7,672 nt of DNA from Pseudomonadota bacterium. GTDB taxonomy: Bacteria > Pseudomonadota > Alphaproteobacteria > Acetobacterales > Acetobacteraceae. Location: NCBI GenBank assembly GCA_021808205.1, contig JAKBCD010000062.1:1-7672 (forward strand). Direction: 5' to 3'. Every line of letters begins with the position of its first letter. Positions within the stretch are counted from its first letter, which is position 1. Shown piece after piece: positions 6,103-7,672 of this stretch. The notes beneath the pieces are model-generated. The model saw only the letters and a list, made by a program, of their open reading frames with translations, was not told the DNA's origin and searched no databases. Both the position numbers and the translations under genes were made by a program.

Positions 6103-6131
6103 CTTATGGCCGAAGGCAAGGCCAGCGTCAA
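6103..6131 (-). promoter_or_regulatory. Sigma70-like promoter for rpmB
   Basis: On the minus strand TTGACG (6131-6126) and CATAAG (6108-6103) are separated by exactly 17 nt. The -35 box matches five of six consensus bases and the -10 box four of six. Transcription would begin near 6095-6094, giving a leader of about 55 nt that includes the hairpin at 6088-6067. The promoter lies just past the stop of the small upstream gene (6148), which fits a separate rpmB-arfB unit. An overlapping TTGACT at 6136-6131 has a 22-nt spacing and is a worse fit. Confidence 0.6.
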
Positions 6132-6147
6132 GTCAACCCAGGCAGGA

Positions 6148-6405
6148 TCAGGCCTGGCCGGATTGGCCAGTATCAGACGGGGCGCGAAGCTCGCCGGCCT
6201 CTATGCTTTTGATGGCGTTTTGCAGAATCTGGATGACCACTTTGTCTGGCAGGGCGCGGGTGAGCAGCCCCATGGCGCCACCCAGCAGTGCCGAGGCAAC
6301 GGCAACCTCCGACAGATCCTGGCTGATCATATATTCGATCGCCTTATCCACCACCACGCCCGCGTGGCTCAGCTCCTGTTCTGGGGGTGATTGTCTTTGC
6401 GTCAT
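6148..6405 (-). CDS. Small conserved-looking protein of unknown function
   Basis: I do not recognise a named family. From ATG 6405 the protein has 85 residues. It has a polar N-terminus (MTQRQSPPEQE), a helical core VVVDKAIEYMISQDLSEVAVASALLGGAMGLLTRALPDKVVIQILQNAIKSIEAGEL (18-72), and a loose Gly/Ser/Gln C-terminus. The core has alternating hydrophobic and charged residues. The Ala/Leu/Gly stretch at 34-48 is short and more like a buried helix than a membrane span, and there is no signal peptide or metal motif. A GTG at 6453 would add 16 residues and start 18 nt after the Atm1-type gene; neither start has a strong Shine-Dalgarno. Position and strand suggest co-transcription with the exporter. 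Confidence 0.7.
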   Translation of the reverse strand: MTQRQSPPEQELSHAGVVVDKAIEYMISQDLSEVAVASALLGGAMGLLTRALPDKVVIQILQNAIKSIEAGELRAPSDTGQSGQA

Positions 6406-6471
6406 CGTGTCGGTCCCAATTTTTCCGGGCTGCTTATCTGGTGTGCCGGGCACGCGCCACCAACCGGTTTC

Positions 6472-7672
6472 TTATTTCACCGCCTCCTGGAGGGGTTTTT
6501 CCCGCACCGTGGCATCCGTGCCACCGGCCGCCGCGTTTTCATGCTCAATAATCGCCTGCGCCGCCCACATATCGGCATAAACCCCGTTTGCGGCCAGCAA
6601 GGCGGCATGGGTGCCGCGCTCCACCACCACGCCGTCGCGCAGCACCAGAATCTCATCCGAGTCGGTTACGGTGGACAGCCGGTGGGCGATGACCAGCGTG
6701 GTGCGGTGCTGCGCCACGGAGCGCAGCGCGGCGGAGATGCCCTGTTCGGTGGCGGTGTCCAATGCTGAGGTCGCTTCGTCCAGAATCAGGATGCGGGGGT
6801 TTTTCAGGATGGTGCGGGCAATGGCCACGCGCTGCTTCTCGCCGCCCGAGAGCTTCAGCCCGCGTTCGCCCACCTTGGTGTTGTAGCCCTGCGGCAGGGA
6901 GGCGATGAAATCATGCACCTGGGCCAGCCGCGCCGCGTCCTCCACCTCTGCCTTGGTGGCACCCGGGCGGCCATAGGCGATGTTGTAGAAAATACTGTCG
7001 TTGAACAGCACAGTATCCTGCGGCACCACGCCGATGGCGGCGCGCAGCGCGTGCTGCTGGATGTTGCGCACGTCGTGCCCGTCCACCAGCACCTGGCCGC
7101 CGGTGGCGTCGTAAAACCGGAACACCAGCCGCGAGATGGTGGATTTGCCCGAGCCGGTAGGGCCGACAATGGCAATCTTCCTGCCGGGTGCTGCGGTAAA
7201 GGAAACGCCTTTTAGAATCTGCCGGTCCGGGTTGTAGGCAAAGCGTACATCCTCGAACCTTATTTCCGCCGGCGCACCGTGCGAGGCGATGGAGACAGCG
7301 CCCGGCTTGTCCTGTACCTCCTGGTTCACCCGCAGCAGGGAGAACATCTGCTCCATATCCACCAGCCCCTGGTTGAGGGTGAGGTAGGTGAAGCCCAGGA
7401 AATTCAGCGGCACGTAAAGTTGCAGCAGATAGGTGTTCACCAGCACGAAGCTGCCCACCGTCATGGCATGATGGATCACGCCGCTGGCGGCCATCACCAT
7501 CATCGCCCCCAGCGCCAGCGAGATGATGATGGCCTGGCCGATGTTCAGCGCGTTCAGCGACACCTGGGACTGCACGGAGGCTTTCTCAAACCGTGCCAGG
7601 CTTTCGTCGAAGCGCTTGGATTCATGCGCCTCGTTGCCGAAATATTTCACTGTTTCGAAGTTCAGCAGGGAG
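6472..7672 (-). CDS. Atm1-type ABC exporter, permease-ATPase fusion (C-terminal part)
   Basis: The gene runs off the right edge; 399 residues are visible. The first whole codons read SLLNFETVKYFGNEAHE, a hallmark of Atm1/ABCB7-type half-transporters, which act as inner-membrane homodimers exporting glutathione-linked sulfur or metal compounds. Counting from the Val codon at 7650-7648, two membrane segments follow (about 35-58 and 66-88). The nucleotide-binding domain has Walker A GPTGSGKST (163-171), Q-loop VPQDTVLF (209-216), signature LSGGEKQRVAIART (267-280), Walker B ILILDEATSALD (287-298) and H-loop AHR (322-324). The final 25 residues are a polar tail. The region after TM6 reads FLGFTYLTLNQGLVDMEQMF, where I recall relatives having YREI or similar. 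Substrate is inferred from family only. The first transmembrane segments lie outside the window. Confidence 0.92.
   Translation of the reverse strand, partial: SLLNFETVKYFGNEAHESKRFDESLARFEKASVQSQVSLNALNIGQAIIISLALGAMMVMAASGVIHHAMTVGSFVLVNTYLLQLYVPLNFLGFTYLTLNQGLVDMEQMFSLLRVNQEVQDKPGAVSIASHGAPAEIRFEDVRFAYNPDRQILKGVSFTAAPGRKIAIVGPTGSGKSTISRLVFRFYDATGGQVLVDGHDVRNIQQHALRAAIGVVPQDTVLFNDSIFYNIAYGRPGATKAEVEDAARLAQVHDFIASLPQGYNTKVGERGLKLSGGEKQRVAIARTILKNPRILILDEATSALDTATEQGISAALRSVAQHRTTLVIAHRLSTVTDSDEILVLRDGVVVERGTHAALLAANGVYADMWAAQAIIEHENAAAGGTDATVREKPLQEAVK

Noticed and set aside
5471..6580. Plus-strand open frames of 369 and 233 codons across arfB, rpmB and the small protein
   Set aside because: They lie opposite recognisable L28 and ArfB genes, cross their promoter and leader, and show no family motif.

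Overview
This GC-rich window looks like an ordinary chromosomal stretch from an alphaproteobacterium. The DnaB carries two insert regions that I recall from alphaproteobacterial DnaB proteins. The partial exporter is Atm1-type, the L28 is 99 residues long, and dnaB is followed directly by alr. Acetobacteraceae/Rhodospirillales is my best guess at family level, but it is only an inference from gene content and style. No phage, insertion sequence, CRISPR array, tRNA or rRNA is visible.

Layout. On the plus strand come the 3' part of a PIG3-type NAD(P)H:quinone oxidoreductase (ending at 605), a GC-rich hairpin, and then a tight four-gene run. That run is dnaB (replicative helicase), alr (alanine racemase, TTG start 9 nt after dnaB and in the same reading frame), an MlaE-type permease and an MlaF-type ATPase, the last two joined to their upstream genes by 4-nt ATGA overlaps. 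It combines replication, D-alanine supply for peptidoglycan, and an envelope lipid ABC transporter core that lacks its MlaD, MlaC and MlaB partners here. A 62-nt imperfect palindrome follows mlaF, then an orphan 97-residue PAAR protein (type VI secretion spike-tip family).

The rest is on the minus strand, read from the right edge leftwards: a truncated Atm1-type ABC exporter, a small protein of unknown function, rpmB (ribosomal protein L28) and arfB (ribosome rescue hydrolase with a GGQ motif). rpmB has a good sigma70-like promoter and a leader hairpin. arfB lies 32 nt after rpmB and is probably co-transcribed with it.

The most striking signal is at the start of arfB. A perfect 11-bp inverted repeat with a 7-nt loop, followed by AA and six T on the coding strand, lies inside codons 8-20 and has the full form of an intrinsic terminator. 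A second hairpin sits directly against the arfB start codon and holds part of its Shine-Dalgarno sequence. Together they suggest that arfB is expressed by limited read-through from rpmB. This recalls, in outline only, the terminator and RNase III hairpin control described for the unrelated rescue factor ArfA. No clearly new multi-gene system is present; most of the rest is conserved housekeeping DNA.
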